Notes: generated from the letters alone by a model not told the origin. Shown: positions 54,919 through 63,221, numbered from the stretch's first letter. The stretch: 64,000 bases of DNA from Ruminococcus difficilis (GCF_016680995.1 NZ_JAEQMG010000010.1:1-64000); one strand, 5' to 3'. Numbers and translations are program-made.

Positions 54919-55806
54919 ATGGAATACATCATACTTGATTTGGAGTTTAACGGCACCTACTCGAAGCATCGTCACAAGTTTGTGAACGAGATCATCGAGT
55001 TCGGTGCGGTCAAATGTGACGAACAACTGAATATTATCGAGATCTTTTCGGAGTTGGTCAAGCCCCAGATCTCCAAAAAGCTCAATTCTCATGTCAGCGC
55101 TCTGACCCATATCACCATCGATGAGCTGAAAAAGAGCAACAACTCATTCTCTCACGTGATGTCGAAATTCCGCAAGTTCCTCGGCGACGGCGTTTTGATG
55201 ACATGGAGCAACAGCGATGTGCTGGTGCTGATCGAGAATTACAAGTATTTTTACGGCAATGACAAGCTGCCGTTTATGAAGTACTATGTCAACCTGCAAA
55301 AGTATTGCGAGAGGGCGATCGGCTACAGCGACAAAGCCAGACAGCTCGGACTGTCCGCCTGCGCCGAGATGCTGGGCATCACGTTTGAGGAAAACAGCCT
55401 GCATCGCGCGTATAATGACGCGGAGCTGACGGCGGCATGCTTTAAGGCGCTCTATGACAAAGAACTGCTGCAGCAGTACATCTATACCTGTGACGATGAT
55501 TTTTATCGCCGCGTCAACTTCAAGAATTACAATATCTGTGATCTCAAGAACCCCAATATCAACAGGCACGAGATGTACTTCAACTGTGAGAAATGCGGCA
55601 GACGCGCGCTGCGCCGATCAAAATGGCGGCTGAAAAACCGCTCCTTCCGCGCAAACTTCCGTTGTCTGAGATGCCGCAGGGATTTTGAGGGACGCATCAC
55701 ATTCAAGCAGTGTTACGATCACGTCAATGTCTCAAAAAAGACCGCGGAGATCGAACGCAAGGATAAGAAAAAGCGCAAAAGCGCGGAACCTAAAACCACA
55801 TCATAA
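54919..55806 (+). CDS. DEDDh-type 3'-5' exonuclease with C-terminal zinc ribbon
   Basis: A 295-residue protein. Residues 1-175 are a DnaQ-like exonuclease domain with YIILDLEFNGTY (Exo I, D-x-E), HVSALTHITIDEL (Exo II area) and HRAYNDAELT (Exo III, H-x4-D). The C-terminal 80 residues add CEKCGRRALRRSKWR and CLRCRRDFEG, a CxxC...CxxC zinc ribbon likely to bind nucleic acid. The combination differs from DNA polymerase epsilon subunits; RNA or DNA trimming is possible. Start at ATG 54919; a TTG 12 bases upstream is in frame. Confidence 0.83.
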   Translation: MEYIILDLEFNGTYSKHRHKFVNEIIEFGAVKCDEQLNIIEIFSELVKPQISKKLNSHVSALTHITIDELKKSNNSFSHVMSKFRKFLGDGVLMTWSNSDVLVLIENYKYFYGNDKLPFMKYYVNLQKYCERAIGYSDKARQLGLSACAEMLGITFEENSLHRAYNDAELTAACFKALYDKELLQQYIYTCDDDFYRRVNFKNYNICDLKNPNINRHEMYFNCEKCGRRALRRSKWRLKNRSFRANFRCLRCRRDFEGRITFKQCYDHVNVSKKTAEIERKDKKKRKSAEPKTTS

Positions 55807-55840
55807 AAAACGGCAGATCATTCTGCCGTTATATTTTTTT
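55806..55840 (+). terminator. Terminator after the exonuclease gene
   Basis: AACGGCAGA and TCTGCCGTT form a 9-bp stem around TCAT, then an A/T-rich tail with seven T. Confidence 0.8.
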
Positions 55841-55870
55841 AAAGAATTAGAACAAATATTCGAAAATCTA

Positions 55871-55899
55871 TTGATTTACGGTAGAAATTCTGCTATAAT
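55871..55899 (+). promoter_or_regulatory. Promoter of the structured leader
   Basis: TTGATT (55871-55876), 17-bp spacer, perfect TATAAT (55894-55899). Predicted start near 55906. Confidence 0.75.
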
Positions 55900-55905
55900 A
55901 ATAGT

Positions 55906-56108
55906 AGGGAACATATGATCGATCGTAATGATCCCGTTCAAAAGCGGTGATGCTACGCTTTTGAAACTGCCGAAACGGCGCGAGTAGCCCCATACTCAAT
56001 TGAATACGTTAACGCGATCGGGAACAGATTTGATTTTCCGCAAACGGATGATGTCATCGATCAAATCGGTTCTCTGTTGCCAACCTATGTTTTAAAACGC
56101 AGTCTATC
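55906..56108 (+). ncRNA. Structured leader or independent RNA, family not identified
   Basis: About 200 transcribed bases with strong stems: TTCAAAAGCG (55937) with CGCTTTTGAA (55956), GCCG (55969) with CGGC (55976), GATTTGAT (56027) with ATCAAATC (56060), inner TCCG/CGGA, and a long-range TCCCG (55932) with CGGGA (56019) that would close a multi-branch junction. Then AAAGGA leads into the next gene. I do not recognise a T-box, c-di-GMP, SAM, TPP or FMN consensus. Could be a riboswitch-like leader, an sRNA such as 6S or raiA type, or a regulated 5' region; none of these assignments is supported yet. Confidence 0.5.
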
Positions 56109-56122
56109 GAAAGGACAATTGA

Positions 56123-56341
56123 ATGAATTATTGTGAATGGGCGGCGGCGTACCGAGAGGACGCCTGTCGCGTACTAAGCGTGATCGAGAAGAAAAAGGCG
56201 TTATTGAATGACAAAAAACTGAATGCTGACGCGCGCAAATCAATCGGCGATACGATCATCGAATATCGTCGGATCTATCGGGAGTTGCTGAAAACTGCCG
56301 AGCATTTGCGCACGCGCGGAGGAAATGCTCATGCGGCGTGA
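56123..56341 (+). CDS. Small helical protein of unknown function
   Basis: A 72-residue, highly charged protein predicted all-helical (e.g. CRVLSVIEKKKALLNDKKLN and SIGDTIIEYRRIYRELLKTA). GAAAGGAC lies 7 bases before the ATG. It overlaps the sigma-region-4 gene by 11 bp, so they are coupled. Pairing of a short helical protein with a sigma-like protein suggests a small regulatory unit or part of a mobile element; no known family is recognised. Confidence 0.72.
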   Translation: MNYCEWAAAYREDACRVLSVIEKKKALLNDKKLNADARKSIGDTIIEYRRIYRELLKTAEHLRTRGGNAHAA

Positions 56342-56627
56342 GAGGATGTTCCTCGATGAAGAGAACAGCGATCTCATCGCGTATTCGCTGTATCAGCAGG
56401 GTTCTTCCAATCGCATGGAGCGCGAGCGGATGAAGCGTATCCTCTCCCGCGCGATCCGTCGCGAGCTGACCGATCGCCAGCGTGACTGTATCACGATGTA
56501 TTATTTGGAAGGTATGAAGATGAAGGATATCGCGACAGCGTTGCATCTTTCTAAATCCACTGTCACTCGACATATCCAGTCAGCCACGCATAAGCTGCAA
56601 AGGATCGCCTCCTACTATCAGCGCTGA
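56331..56627 (+). CDS. Sigma-70 region 4-like DNA-binding protein
   Basis: A 98-residue protein whose C-terminal half is a sigma factor region 4 helix-turn-helix: LTDRQRDCITMYYLEGMKMK followed by IATALHLSKSTVTRHIQSAT. Region 2 is absent, so it cannot act as a full sigma factor; such proteins often serve as activators or in phage and conjugative elements. GGAGG fits ATG 56331 better than ATG 56325. It ends before a strong terminator. Confidence 0.82.
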   Translation: MRRERMFLDEENSDLIAYSLYQQGSSNRMERERMKRILSRAIRRELTDRQRDCITMYYLEGMKMKDIATALHLSKSTVTRHIQSATHKLQRIASYYQR

Positions 56628-56645
56628 TATGAAAAAAGAATAATG

Positions 56646-56672
56646 AAAACGCCGCTGAAAAGCGGCGTTTTT
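56646..56672 (+). terminator. Terminator after the sigma-like gene
   Basis: AAAACGCCGCT and AGCGGCGTTTTT form a 9-bp GC-rich stem around GAAA with a T run. Confidence 0.9.
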
Positions 56673-56789
56673 GCTTACTTTAAAACTTTCTTTTTCTTTT
56701 GTCCCGGTTTTGTCATAGTGGATCGTATATTATCTATTCAGTTCAGCGAAAACAACTTCTGAATAATCGACTGTAAGGAGTAATGAAAG

Positions 56790-58661
56790 ATGAAAAAGAA
56801 ATTCAGAACCAGGATCATTGCAGGTATGCTCACAGTAATCACAATGTTTTCTACCGCCGGCGCGGTAATCACGCCTGTCTGCGCTGCCGAGGTTAACAGC
56901 AACGCGGTCAAAAACGTGTCTGCTTGTGACGTGGTGGAAATGATAGACAAGATGGTAGATATCGCTGTGGATGATTCTACGCCGATGGTAAAGCTAATGG
57001 CGTCGGGCGGCATGGAGGTGCTCAAGCGCCTTTGCGCTAACCTTTTTGATGAGGAGCAACCCGGTTGGGATCCCGGCGAACAAATCTCTCGATCGACCGA
57101 CGAGATCATGACGGAGTTAAAGACGATCGAAACGAATATGGACGCTTATCACAATGAAGAAATGAAGACACTCGGCAACATCCAATCCATGCTTGATGAG
57201 CAGGGTGACGAAATCAAAATGTCAACCTTTTATACCATGGAACGAGATGTGGCTGCAGATCATGAGTATTTCAGAAATAATATCGCAAAGAATGAAGCCG
57301 CTATTAACTCAAACCTGACAGATACAGGCATCAAATTGAATGACAATGACACAGAAACGATCAAGGTGATCGATAAGACCACGAAAGCATCCTATGACTA
57401 TATTGTCGAGCATAGCGATATCACAAAGGGCTTTACCCGGATGAAGAAGTATCTCGACAAAAGCACCTGCGGTTATGAAAGCGATTACTTCAGTGTGATT
57501 GAAAAGATCGCCAAACGTCATTATGATGAAACGGTTGACGGAATGATCACAGCCAACGGCGAGGGCTTTGGCAGCACTGAAATGTTGAAGCAGCTCCCGA
57601 ATTACGATGAAAAGGTTGTCGGTTTGGCTACCGGCTACGAATGTGTAGCTCTTCTGTATTATTTCGATTGTCTGCAAATCGCGCAGCTGAATTATCAGTC
57701 AAGGAATTACACCGCATATTCCGATTATCTCAACAGCACCTTAGATACAAGGCTGAGTGATTTCAGAGCCGCGATCACCCTGAGCAACAACATGCTGGAG
57801 AGTGAGATCAATAGTGACGTCGAAACGATGAATAGTATCACCGAAGCTTACAAAAGTATGCTTTCCGACTTCAATAACAGCAAGGCGGCGGAAATCAAGA
57901 TCACAGCAGGCGGAAACGAGTATCAGTTCACCGTTGACGATGCAATGAGAGGCTGGATGGTGATCGATACCATGACGGCATACGATACAACAGAGCCCGT
58001 TACCTACGCTTCTTTCACGCTTGACAGAGATTGGATCGTAAAGGACGCCGAAAATGGCTTCATTCCCGAAGGCGTCGGCATCAACACCGCTTCTGCTTAC
58101 AAAACGCTCATGGAGAAGTATGATGTTTCTCCTGAAAGAGCTTCTAATATGGGACATCCGCAGCTGATGCTTCCGGCCTACAGAAAGACTGATGATAAAC
58201 AGCCAACAAGAGATTATGCCATGACCTTTGACCTGAATCTGAACGGGTATACATTGGGCGGGAAAAACGATGTATGGCCGGAGCTCTCGTATATTAATAC
58301 AAAGCAGGACTACACGCTGAACATCAACGGCGATCCCGATCGGAACAGCACCCTGAATGTTGATTGCATCGAAGTAACGGATTTCTTTTCAAGGAACAAC
58401 TTCGGGTTGACACTCAATGTGAACGATGTGAAGTTGAATAAAGTAACAGATTCAAAACCTTTTTCCGAGGCATTGTTTATGTTCAGTACCTTATCAACAG
58501 ATATCAAAACGAATGCCTATGTAAAAAACTGTGATATTACGCTGAAAGGTAGCAGTGCGCTTAACAGATATTCCCACGAAAATCCACAATGGCCTGGTAC
58601 CTTCATCCAAAACGATACATTCAACATGGACATTGTCAATACGACAGTCAAAAATGTATAA
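56790..58661 (+). CDS. Secreted protein of unknown function, helical front and beta-rich rear
   Basis: A 623-residue secreted protein: signal peptide 1-32 (ending VCAA), then about 360 residues predicted mainly helical (QISRSTDEIMTELKTIETNM, SNNMLESEINSDVETMNSIT), then a beta-rich part from about residue 370 (TFDLNLNGYTLGGKNDVW, LNINGDPDRNSTLNVDC) that resembles the start of a right-handed beta-helix. The protein stops soon after this begins (VNTTVKNV), so the C-terminus may be shortened. Codon use is more AT-rich than in the housekeeping genes. The layout recalls helical pore-forming or adhesin front ends, but I cannot name a family. AAGGAG precedes ATG 56790; a terminator follows. Confidence 0.75.
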   Translation: MKKKFRTRIIAGMLTVITMFSTAGAVITPVCAAEVNSNAVKNVSACDVVEMIDKMVDIAVDDSTPMVKLMASGGMEVLKRLCANLFDEEQPGWDPGEQISRSTDEIMTELKTIETNMDAYHNEEMKTLGNIQSMLDEQGDEIKMSTFYTMERDVAADHEYFRNNIAKNEAAINSNLTDTGIKLNDNDTETIKVIDKTTKASYDYIVEHSDITKGFTRMKKYLDKSTCGYESDYFSVIEKIAKRHYDETVDGMITANGEGFGSTEMLKQLPNYDEKVVGLATGYECVALLYYFDCLQIAQLNYQSRNYTAYSDYLNSTLDTRLSDFRAAITLSNNMLESEINSDVETMNSITEAYKSMLSDFNNSKAAEIKITAGGNEYQFTVDDAMRGWMVIDTMTAYDTTEPVTYASFTLDRDWIVKDAENGFIPEGVGINTASAYKTLMEKYDVSPERASNMGHPQLMLPAYRKTDDKQPTRDYAMTFDLNLNGYTLGGKNDVWPELSYINTKQDYTLNINGDPDRNSTLNVDCIEVTDFFSRNNFGLTLNVNDVKLNKVTDSKPFSEALFMFSTLSTDIKTNAYVKNCDITLKGSSALNRYSHENPQWPGTFIQNDTFNMDIVNTTVKNV

Positions 58662-58669
58662 CGAAATAG

Positions 58670-58699
58670 AAAGACGGCGGGTTAGCTCGCCGTCTTTCG
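58670..58699 (+). terminator. Terminator after the secreted protein
   Basis: AAAGACGGCG and CGCCGTCTTT form a 10-bp stem around GGTTAGCT; ends in TTTCGTT. Confidence 0.85.
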
Positions 58700-58781
58700 T
58701 TATGCTGTTCGGATTTGTCCACAGCTTTAGTGATCAGTGGTCAGTGAGCAGTTGATGGATAAATAACCCGCCCGACTTAGA

Positions 58782-58832
58782 ATAAAAAAGAAAATGGGAC
58801 TGTAAAAACACCGAGGTGTTTCACAGTCCCAT
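58782..58832 (-). terminator. Terminator of the membrane glycosyltransferase-like gene
   Basis: On the minus strand TGGGACTGT...ACAGTCCCA with inner AAACACC/GGTGTTT is followed by TTTTCTTTTTTATT. Confidence 0.85.
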
Positions 58833-58869
58833 GATACGTGATTATTGTTGTGGTTTTACTGAATCATTC

Positions 58870-60453
58870 TTATTCAAACAGTACCTTGCTCTTCTTGTGC
58901 AGCGCTCGCATACTCTCAACAAATCCGTACACGGCAAAGGGAATCAGCAGGATGAAGTAGGGGAGGATATACTGACTTTTTCCCTCGAATATCAAGTGAT
59001 ACAGCGCGCCGCCGAGGATCGCGACCGGCAGGATCAAACTCTCCGTATTGAGCTTTTTGCGGAAGATTAACCAGATCATCCCCGCCGTAAAGAAAATGTA
59101 GGTCATCATCACGTAGTAGTTGAACCAGTTGTCGAATACCTTTGACAATCCGCCGGAGTAGACAGAGTCCACGAGCTTGGGCAATTGCTCACCCTCGGGA
59201 TAATCGTGCTTGCGCACCTGACTGATCCAGATGGATTCAAAGCTCGGTTCATTATACTGGCTGATCAGCTTTTGCTTGTAGAACTCAACGAACTGATTAT
59301 TCTTTGTCAGCGTGTCAAAACGCTGTTTGATGCCCTCTGACGCGACCTTGTTTGCTTTTTCGACGTCCATATTGGCGTCTCGCATGGTTTCCATCGCCTT
59401 ACCGTTGTACCAGCCCGGCGCCATACCGGATTCACAGATGCCCATGTAGGCGTACATCTTTTGCGACACCTGCGTGTTCAGCTCCACACCGCTGCGGGCG
59501 GAGTAGCTGTATATCACGAGCTTCTGCAGTCCGACGGAGCACAGGATCATCGCGGCGATGACCGCCAGCGCGAGGAATCGCTTCTTGCCGATCACGTGCA
59601 GCAAAAGCGCGATACATACCGCCGCCATGAGGATCATGTTGTTATACTTGAGCAATACCGAAACCGCCATCAGCAGTACGGCGAATACGGCGAATTTGAT
59701 CTTGTTCTCCCGCATATAGCGGATCACAAAGTACACGCTCCATACCGAGAACGCCAGACCTAAGATCAGTCCGTAGGTGAAGGTGGTCATGAACATCGGC
59801 TGGAAGCAGATCGTCAGCGCGATCGCCGTGATATTGGTGACCGATTTGCGGTCAAAGAGCTTTTTGGTGATCATCACCAGTCCGACATAGATGCAGTCGA
59901 GCGCGATCACATTCGGGATCTGGAAAAGGATGTCCGAGCTGCCGGTGCCGAATATGCGGTACAGGATCTCGGCAAAGAATACATAACCCAGCTGGAACGG
60001 ATAGAAGAGGTAATAGCTGTGGTTGCCGTAATACTCCCATGAGGTGTGGAAGCTCTGATAATTGTTCTTCGCCGCGTCACGCGCCGTATTGAGCAGGATC
60101 ATCGCGTCGCCGCTCGCGATCGACTTGACCAGCGTGATCCATACGAGCGACAGGATCGTTGTCACCAACAGCATCACGCCGACGATGAATTTGGTGTTGA
60201 GCTTGCTGATGGAAAAGTTCTTTCTCAGCGCAACAAGCGCGCCCAAGATCGTCAAGCCGATGAGCGCGATATTCGTCAGCACCAGATCCTTATCAAAGTT
60301 GACGATCTCCGCGTAGGGATTCGCCGGATCGATGCGACAGGTCTGTAAGATGGATGCGACCGACAATAACGCAAACAGCACCGCGATCAGATAGATCGCG
60401 ATACAGGAGCAGATCTGTACGGTTTTTGTTCTCGCATTGAGTGTCTTATCCAC
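58870..60453 (-). CDS. Polytopic membrane protein, glycosyltransferase-C (GT39/83-like)
   Basis: A 527-residue protein with about eleven to twelve hydrophobic segments and a large extracytoplasmic stretch (about residues 315-425) between late helices, the layout of lipid-linked-sugar glycosyltransferases. The early loop has the acidic SIASGDAMILLNTARDAAKN stretch and then FHTSWEYYGNHSYYLFYPFQ, matching the type of front loop that carries catalytic acids in this superfamily. It probably adds sugars to a cell-surface polymer or protein. GTG 60453 follows AAAGGAG; an in-frame ATG at 60549 has no ribosome site. It lies 70 bp after the Cys-rich small gene on the same strand. Confidence 0.78.
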   Translation of the reverse strand: MDKTLNARTKTVQICSCIAIYLIAVLFALLSVASILQTCRIDPANPYAEIVNFDKDLVLTNIALIGLTILGALVALRKNFSISKLNTKFIVGVMLLVTTILSLVWITLVKSIASGDAMILLNTARDAAKNNYQSFHTSWEYYGNHSYYLFYPFQLGYVFFAEILYRIFGTGSSDILFQIPNVIALDCIYVGLVMITKKLFDRKSVTNITAIALTICFQPMFMTTFTYGLILGLAFSVWSVYFVIRYMRENKIKFAVFAVLLMAVSVLLKYNNMILMAAVCIALLLHVIGKKRFLALAVIAAMILCSVGLQKLVIYSYSARSGVELNTQVSQKMYAYMGICESGMAPGWYNGKAMETMRDANMDVEKANKVASEGIKQRFDTLTKNNQFVEFYKQKLISQYNEPSFESIWISQVRKHDYPEGEQLPKLVDSVYSGGLSKVFDNWFNYYVMMTYIFFTAGMIWLIFRKKLNTESLILPVAILGGALYHLIFEGKSQYILPYFILLIPFAVYGFVESMRALHKKSKVLFE

Positions 60454-60523
60454 GTTATTCTCCTTTGTTGATACTTCTTGATAAAGCCCTATGCTTCTTT
60501 TGATCAGGGCTGCGGGGATCGGA

Positions 60524-60730
60524 TTAGAGTGAAAAATCTTCTTTATCAAAGGACTTCAGCGGCGCCATGCCCTTCGGTTCGCGCATGATGGGATTGTATT
60601 TGAACTTTTTGCACTTACCGTTTTTCAGCTGTTTGTTAACGGTACAAAACTGTGACTCGCCTTCATTCTTTGAATATTCACAATACACGCAGGAGGGAAC
60701 AATATTCTTCCCGAACAGTTGTTTTTTCAT
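60524..60730 (-). CDS. Small Cys-rich protein
   Basis: A 68-residue protein with CVYCEYSKNEGESQFCTVNK and a further Cys in NGKCKKFKYNPIMREP, four Cys in a pattern that could bind zinc or an iron-sulfur centre (C-x2-C ... C ... C). Similar short proteins are common in Ruminococcus relatives without known role. ATG 60730 follows GGTGATAG; a TTG four codons upstream is in frame. Probably co-transcribed with the membrane protein downstream. Confidence 0.75.
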   Translation of the reverse strand: MKKQLFGKNIVPSCVYCEYSKNEGESQFCTVNKQLKNGKCKKFKYNPIMREPKGMAPLKSFDKEDFSL

Positions 60731-60837
60731 TTCTATCACCAAATAGCAGTAATCTTTGTAAAAGTTGACTTAACTAAAATAGTATAGCATTATATTTTGA
60801 CTATTGCAAGTCATTGATGAACGTAGTATAATATTTT

Positions 60838-60999
60838 AGCCTCCCTTTCCTAAGGTACCCCCGTTGGGGGAATGTCCAAAGCACAAGGGGAGATTCCCCT
60901 GTTAGGGGAAATGTCCGCAAAGCGGACAAAAGGGTCGGCTGTCTTCGCAGAAGAAGCCGTTTCCGGCGAGGAAGGTGGCGCAAAGCGCCGGAGGGTTGT
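60838..60999 (+). repeat. Family A composite with internal hairpin cassette
   Basis: Near-identical to the composite at 27.17 kb (only a few base changes), including the five-hairpin cassette, and ending GGCGCAAAGCGCCGGAGGGTTGTC. It lies between the Cys-rich gene and pgeF and fills most of that gap. Confidence 0.8.
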
Positions 61000-61038
61000 C
61001 TTGTTTCCTCTTTTATTTATATCTTAATGGAGATTTTT

Positions 61039-61866
61039 ATGGACTTTCAATCGAACGTTTTTACTTTAAATACCGTAGACGGTGTGTCGTTCCTGACATA
61101 TGACCGTTTATCCGGGATCCCTTTCATCCGTCACGCTTTTTCGACAAAGCACGGTGAGGGTACCCGCACCATCCATCCGATGGACATGAGCTTTGACCAT
61201 GATGACCGTGAGGCGGTCACGGAGAATTATCGGATGTTCTGCAAAGCGGCGGGCTTTGACTACCGCTCATTGGTCGCGTCCTCACAGGATCATCATACCT
61301 TTGTGCGCGTCGTGACCTCCGCCGAGAAGGGGATCGGCATCTATCGTGAAAAGGACATCATGAGTGTTGACGGCTTGGTGACGATCGAGCCGGGCGTGAC
61401 CTTGTGCACCTATTATGCCGACTGCACGCCGCTGTTCTTTGTCGACAGCCGTACTCACGCGATCGGTCTGGCGCACGCGGGATGGCGCGGTACGGTGGGC
61501 AGGATCGCCGAAAAGGTGATCGACGCCATGCGCGACAGCTTCGGTACCGATCCCGCCGATCTGATTTGCGCCGTCGGGCCGAATATCTCCGTTTGCTGTT
61601 ACGAGGTCGACAAGGCGTGTGCCGATGAATTCTACGCGCTGGGACTCAACAGTGATCGATTCGTATTTCCGAAAGACGACGGCAAATTCATGGTGGATAT
61701 GCTCGAGTGTAACCGTCAGATTTTGATCTCCTGCGGCGTCAAGCCGGAGAATATCACCGTCAGCGACGTATGCACCAAGCATAACAGCGATCTCTTGTGG
61801 AGCCATCGCGCGACAGCTGGCGACCGCGGCACCATGTGCGCCATGCTGCGCATCAACGCGGAATAA
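61039..61866 (+). CDS. pgeF: Peptidoglycan editing factor PgeF (YfiH/laccase-domain)
   Basis: The 275-residue protein has the family motifs YYADCTPLFFVD (Cys, metal ligand), LAHAGWRGTVGR (His ligand) and GPNISVCCYEV, plus the front SSQDHHTF. In E. coli PgeF keeps incorrect amino acids out of peptidoglycan precursors; other family members act on purine nucleosides. ATG 61039 follows GGAG at good distance; ATG 61027 is in frame but too close to no site. Ends at a terminator shared with rluA. Confidence 0.92.
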   Translation: MDFQSNVFTLNTVDGVSFLTYDRLSGIPFIRHAFSTKHGEGTRTIHPMDMSFDHDDREAVTENYRMFCKAAGFDYRSLVASSQDHHTFVRVVTSAEKGIGIYREKDIMSVDGLVTIEPGVTLCTYYADCTPLFFVDSRTHAIGLAHAGWRGTVGRIAEKVIDAMRDSFGTDPADLICAVGPNISVCCYEVDKACADEFYALGLNSDRFVFPKDDGKFMVDMLECNRQILISCGVKPENITVSDVCTKHNSDLLWSHRATAGDRGTMCAMLRINAE

Positions 61867-61873
61867 TGCAGAA

Positions 61874-61903
61874 AAAGACATTCCCTGTTTGAAGGAATGT
61901 CTT
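61874..61903. terminator. Bidirectional terminator
   Basis: AAAGACATTCC and GGAATGTCTTT form a perfect 11-bp stem between convergent pgeF (+) and the pseudouridine synthase gene (-). Confidence 0.8.
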
Positions 61904-62847
61904 TATATTTTATCGAGAAATTTGACCTTTTTGACTTCAAAGGTCTGACCGTTGAGGTTTTCCAGACACCCCGCCGGGGTCGTGAAACAGAATTGCAGCT
62001 TATACGAATACAGCGCTTGCCGCTTCATATGATAGCGGGCGTTGTATTTTTTATCGCCGTACTTTTCATCCCCCAGCAGCGGATGCCCGATATGCGCCAT
62101 GTGCGCGCGGATCTGGTGGGTGCGTCCTGTGTGAAGCAGAACTTCGCACACGGAAAGGGTAGGGGATGGCTCCAATACGGTATATTCGGTGATGATCTTT
62201 TTGAATCCCTCACGCTCTTTATCGACGATCTGCACGGTGTTGGTTCGTTCATCCTTGCGGTGATATGCGGTGAGCGTCGCGTGCCGGGGCTTCGGACAGC
62301 CCTTGACCGCGCACAGATAATACTTTTTCAGCTCATTGTCGCGGATCTTCTGATTCATCACGCGCAGCGCCTCGGCGTTCTTCGCCGCTATCACGATGCC
62401 GCCGGTGTTGCGGTCGATACGATTGCACAGAGCGGGGGTGAAGCTTTGATCCTTCTCGGGATCGTAATCGCCCTTTTCATATAAATAACGCAGTACCCGC
62501 AGATTCAGCGCGTCCGCGTCGTAGCGGTTATCCTGATGACAGATCACGCCGACCTTTTTGTCCAGCAGGAGGATGTTCTCGTCCTCATAGACGATATCGA
62601 GCTCCTTTCCCGCTTTGAGAAAGTCATAATGCTTTTTTTCTTCAAAAAACTCGTCCTTGATATAGAAGGTCAGCACATCGCCCTCATTGAGAAAGACTTC
62701 GGGGGTGACCTTCTTTCCGTTGAGCTTGATATATTTGGTGCGCAGATATTTGTACATCAGACTTTTGGGCATGGTTTTAAAACGCTTGGATAAATACTTG
62801 TCCAAGCGCTGACCCGCGTCGTTCTTATTGATGGTTAATTGTCGCAT
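61903..62847 (-). CDS. RluA-family pseudouridine synthase
   Basis: The 314-residue protein has an N-terminal S4 RNA-binding domain (QRLDKYLSKRFKTMPKSLMY) and the catalytic region NRIDRNTGGIVIAAKN with the conserved Asp (family HRLD-x2-TSG form, here NRID-x2-TGG), followed by GRTHQIRAHMAHIGHPLLGD. It modifies uridines in rRNA or tRNA; target not assignable. ATG 62847 follows GGTGAG; the frame continues upstream through family B DNA and this extension is not real. Confidence 0.92.
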   Translation of the reverse strand: MRQLTINKNDAGQRLDKYLSKRFKTMPKSLMYKYLRTKYIKLNGKKVTPEVFLNEGDVLTFYIKDEFFEEKKHYDFLKAGKELDIVYEDENILLLDKKVGVICHQDNRYDADALNLRVLRYLYEKGDYDPEKDQSFTPALCNRIDRNTGGIVIAAKNAEALRVMNQKIRDNELKKYYLCAVKGCPKPRHATLTAYHRKDERTNTVQIVDKEREGFKKIITEYTVLEPSPTLSVCEVLLHTGRTHQIRAHMAHIGHPLLGDEKYGDKKYNARYHMKRQALYSYKLQFCFTTPAGCLENLNGQTFEVKKVKFLDKI

Positions 62848-62870
62848 GTTCTCACCGTTTTTTTCAAAAA

Positions 62871-62973
62871 AGTCATTGCGAAGGGCGCATTGGTTAAGGT
62901 TGAGATTGCCGCGTCGGAACGAGGTTCCTCCTCGCAATGACAATCTGTAATGCGCCCTGTGGCAATCTCAACC
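62871..62973. repeat. Nested family B composite (copy 2)
   Basis: Outer GTCATTGCGAAGGGCGCA ... TGCGCCCTGTGGCAATCTC hairpin whose loop holds a complete inverted family B element with the CGTCGGAACGAGGTTCC stem. Nearly identical to the reverse complement of the composite at 23.81-23.91 kb. Confidence 0.8.
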
Positions 62974-63083
62974 GATTAAAAAGGGTCAAATGTACCGGGG
63001 AAGTTTATTATACCAAAATCCCTATGACAATTCAACTGTAACATTTGATCATTGTCTGCGTAGTATGTAAAGAGGTGATGATC

Positions 63084-63221
63084 ATGCAGAAATGTAAGAA
63101 TTGCAGCGTACCGATCGCGTTCTCAGCCGGACTGCTCGTCGCGTCGCTTTTGCCCGCAAAGGCGGTGTGCGTGATCGCGGCGGTCGTTCTGATCATCACC
63201 TGTATAGCGCGCCGTCGATGA
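63084..63221 (+). CDS. Small membrane protein with Cys pair
   Basis: A 45-residue frame with GAGGTGATG before ATG 63084. It starts MQKCKNCSVPIAFSAG and continues as one or two hydrophobic helices (LLVASLLPAKAV and VIAAVVLIITC) ending ARRR. It precedes spoVM by 30 bp on the same strand, so it may also belong to sporulation. No family recognised. Confidence 0.65.
   Translation: MQKCKNCSVPIAFSAGLLVASLLPAKAVCVIAAVVLIITCIARRR

Noticed and set aside
55906..56108. T-box or c-di-GMP riboswitch
   Set aside because: No T-box TGGNACCGCG block and no GEMM-type core could be found; it is left unclassified.
62848..62943. N-terminal extension of the pseudouridine synthase
   Set aside because: It translates the nested family B composite; the S4 domain begins right after ATG 62847, which has a ribosome site.
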